Part shown: piece by piece, positions 14,455-16,007 of the stretch | Layout: the number at the start of each line of letters is the position of its first letter | Position numbering within the stretch: position 1 is the stretch's first letter | Assembly: GCA_049644345.1 (NCBI GenBank) | Contig: JBARRS010000038.1 | Coordinates: forward strand, 1-16,007 | Length of the DNA: 16,007 nt | DNA from: JBARRS01 sp049644345 | Lineage (GTDB): Bacteria > Actinomycetota > Thermoleophilia > Gaiellales > Gaiellaceae | Direction: 5' to 3' | Position numbers and translations under genes: made by a program | The notes under the pieces: generated by a model | The model's database searches: none | What the model saw: only the letters and a program-made list of their open reading frames with translations | What the model was told of the DNA's origin: nothing

Positions 14455-15213
14455 GTGAGAGACGATAACCGCCTGCTTGCTCCGCAACTCCTCGCGGCGG
14501 CGCTTGCGCTGCAGGCAGCACCGGCAGCTGCTGCGGGGCTCGGGCCGGTCAGGCGGATCCTTCGGATCCGTGATCGCCTCGACGACCGCGGAGCGGTAGC
14601 GCTCACATTCGACGACGGCCCGCATCCCGAAGGGACGCCGGCGGTGCTCGAGTGGCTCGATCGTCACGGCCTGCGCGCGACGTTCTTCCTAGTCGGAGAG
14701 CAGGTCGCGCGCAGGCCCAAGCTCGCTGCCGAGATCGTCATGGCCGGGCACGAGGCCGCGATTCACTGCCAACTCCACCGCAATCTCCTCCGGCTTGGGC
14801 CGAGACGGGCCCGGGACGACCTGCTGCGCGCCGAGGCGACGATCTCGGAGGCGGTCGACGCGACTCCGCTCCGGCACCGGCCGCCGTACGGCTACTACAC
14901 GTCCTCCAGCCTCATCCTTGTCCGGAAGCACGGCCTCGAACCCGTCCTCTGGGCCCGGGACGGGCGCGACTGGGAGGCGCGCGCGACGCCCGAATCGATC
15001 GCGCGGCGGCTTGGCCGCCGCCTGCGCGGCGGAGAGGTGCTGCTCCTGCACGACAGCGACGCCTACAGCGCCGAAGGATCGTGGCGACGCACGGTCGGCG
15101 CCCTCCCTCTTCTACTCGAGCGCCTCGAAGAGCGGGGGTTGCGAGTGGCCCCGCTCGACCGCCTGCCGCCGCCTAACATTGACCGTCGTGGCCGAGCTCG
15201 AACGAGAGCTTGA
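14455..15213 (+). CDS. Polysaccharide deacetylase, NodB/CE4 family
   Basis: A 252-residue CE4 deacetylase with all five family motifs: TFDDG (Asp53 base and Asp54 metal ligand), HCQLH (His104 and His108, metal ligands, in the HxxxH form), RPPYG (142-146), the RDGRDW segment (Asp169, Asp172, Trp173) and LLLHD (His199 base, Asp200). It should remove N- or O-acetyl groups from a sugar polymer with a divalent metal. Residues 6-26 (LLAPQLLAAALALQAAPAAAA) form a hydrophobic anchor or signal segment, so the active domain is probably outside the membrane. The GTG start at 14455 gives this anchor; no Shine-Dalgarno site is visible. Only one base separates it from the start of the divergent DMT gene. 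The last 26 bases overlap the next gene. Peptidoglycan, an envelope polysaccharide or a glycolipid made by the nearby GT are possible substrates. Confidence 0.92.
   Translation: MRDDNRLLAPQLLAAALALQAAPAAAAGLGPVRRILRIRDRLDDRGAVALTFDDGPHPEGTPAVLEWLDRHGLRATFFLVGEQVARRPKLAAEIVMAGHEAAIHCQLHRNLLRLGPRRARDDLLRAEATISEAVDATPLRHRPPYGYYTSSSLILVRKHGLEPVLWARDGRDWEARATPESIARRLGRRLRGGEVLLLHDSDAYSAEGSWRRTVGALPLLLERLEERGLRVAPLDRLPPPNIDRRGRARTRA
14462..14467 (-). promoter_or_regulatory. Candidate -10 box (TATCGT) of the DMT gene, inside the deacetylase 5' end
   Basis: On the minus strand TATCGT ends eight bases before the DMT ATG at 14453 and no Shine-Dalgarno site is present, so a leaderless transcript is plausible. 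The box lies within the first five codons of the divergent deacetylase. Confidence 0.45.
15174..15179 (+). promoter_or_regulatory. Candidate -10 box (TAACAT) for the coiled-coil hypothetical gene
   Basis: TAACAT ends eight bases before the GTG at 15188 and lies in the last codons of the deacetylase. The downstream gene has no Shine-Dalgarno site, which again fits leaderless transcription. Confidence 0.45.
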
Positions 15214-15961
15214 TCGGCTCTACGGGTTGCCGCTGAACGACTTCACGGCTGCACGTAATGAGCTCGTGCGAAACCTGAAGAAGGAAGGCAACTCCGAGCG
15301 GGCCGCCGAGGTCGCTGCCCTGAAGAAGCCAAGCGCGTCGGCTTGGGTGCTCAACCAGCTCGCCCGCAAAGAGCGCACTCGCGTCAAGCGGCTGCTCCGA
15401 GTCGGTGATGAGCTGCGGAAGACGCAGGAGCGCGCGCTCGGCGGCGGCCACGCCGACGAACTTCGACAGGCAGTGTCGGCGGAGCGCGAGGCGGTACGCG
15501 AGCTCGTTCAGGCGGCACGAGGTCTAGCGGACAAGGGCTCGGGGATCAGTGACCGCGTCCTCGAGCGCGTCCGGGCGAGCCTTAGCGCCGTTGCTGGCGA
15601 CGAGGAGGCGCGTGACCTGCTCGAGCGGGGACGCTCGACGACCGACTTCGAACGGTTGGGCTTCCCAGCGCTCTCACCTACTCCTGGGGCGGCGGTCAAA
15701 CGGAAGCCGACTCAGTCGGATCGGCGGGGCGCCCACGACGAGCTCGCGGAGCGGCGGCAACGCAGGGCCGATCGCCAACAGCGCCTTCAGGCGCTCAAGG
15801 AGCGGCTGCGCGAGTTGAGGCTCGAGGCGGCGCAGTCACGGCGGGAAGCCCGGCGTGCCGAAGGGGCATACGAGCGGGCAATGGCCCGAGCGACTGAGCT
15901 GGAGGCCAGGGTCGAGCGCGCCCAGGCCGAGCTCGCCGAAGCCGAGGCGCAAGGTCCTTGA
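15188..15961 (+). CDS. Conserved hypothetical coiled-coil protein ('LYGLPL' family)
   Basis: A 257-residue, highly charged, helical protein with no signal peptide or membrane helix. The N-terminal part (residues 1-60) has LYGLPLNDFTAARNELVRNLKKEG and LKKPSASAWVLNQLAR, a pattern I recognise from many uncharacterised actinobacterial proteins; no function is known to me. Residues about 60-150 are helical with many Glu, Arg and Ala. A short Pro/Thr linker follows (SPTPGAAVKRKPTQ), then residues about 180-257 form a long coiled coil rich in Arg, Glu, Leu and Ala (heptads such as LQALKERLRELRLEA). It could be a DNA- or protein-binding scaffold, but nothing in the sequence proves this. The GTG start at 15188 gives the family N-terminus and overlaps the end of the deacetylase gene by 26 bases. 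Only 46 bases follow it in the window, without a recognisable gene. Confidence 0.85.
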   Translation: MAELERELDRLYGLPLNDFTAARNELVRNLKKEGNSERAAEVAALKKPSASAWVLNQLARKERTRVKRLLRVGDELRKTQERALGGGHADELRQAVSAEREAVRELVQAARGLADKGSGISDRVLERVRASLSAVAGDEEARDLLERGRSTTDFERLGFPALSPTPGAAVKRKPTQSDRRGAHDELAERRQRRADRQQRLQALKERLRELRLEAAQSRREARRAEGAYERAMARATELEARVERAQAELAEAEAQGP

Positions 15962-16007
15962 ACAGGCAGAACGGTTGGGCGTAGCATCGCCGGTCACCGC
16001 GATCGAA

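Noticed and set aside
14454..14606. Upstream extension of the DMT gene to an ATG at 14606
   Set aside because: The added residues are Arg/Ser/Ala-rich, lie antisense to the deacetylase and match no transporter N-terminus.
13309..14667. 452-residue minus-strand frame across the DMT gene
   Set aside because: Arg-rich out-of-frame shadow; the neighbouring minus frame encodes regular membrane helices.

Overview
The window is a dense stretch of a high-GC bacterial chromosome (roughly two-thirds G+C by eye). Nearly every base is coding, GTG and TTG starts are common, and several genes have no Shine-Dalgarno sequence but carry a TANNNT box just before the start codon. These traits, plus the actinobacterial look of the proteins (CBS/MetB pair, amylo-alpha-1,6-glucosidase, a conserved 'LYGLPL' hypothetical), suggest an actinobacterium, perhaps of the Thermoleophilia/Gaiellales type. 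The lineage is inferred; no rRNA or tRNA is present to settle it.

Left part (1-5804, + strand): the 3' end of purH, a 14-TM-type drug efflux MFS transporter with its own ribosome binding site, then three closely spaced genes: cystathionine beta-synthase, a cystathionine gamma-synthase/lyase and a metallo-beta-lactamase-fold hydrolase. The CBS/MetB pair is a transsulfuration module linking homocysteine, cystathionine and cysteine.

Middle part (5809-11783, - strand): a likely operon read right to left. It runs from a small membrane-anchored protein and a CDF zinc/cation efflux protein to an SDR oxidoreductase, an amylo-alpha-1,6-glucosidase-like glycosidase, a GT4 glycosyltransferase and a secreted WD40-like (TolB-type) propeller. 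The last four have start and stop codons that overlap by 1-4 bases, so they are probably translationally coupled. This looks like a carbohydrate or glycoconjugate module whose product is unknown.

Right part (11848-16007): a GT28/MGDG-synthase-like glycosyltransferase fused to a C-terminal domain that I read as a degenerate polysaccharide deacetylase (NodB fold, catalytic motifs lost); a convergent EamA/DMT-type membrane protein; an apparently intact NodB deacetylase divergent from it; and a conserved coiled-coil hypothetical protein. The GT fusion and the DMT gene overlap tail to tail by 436 bp, and the DMT and deacetylase start codons are one base apart. The best candidate for something undescribed is the GT plus pseudo-deacetylase fusion beside an active deacetylase, possibly a cell-envelope glycolipid or polysaccharide system.

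I see no CRISPR array, insertion sequence, RNA gene or phage gene, and no gene-free stretch over 300 bases.
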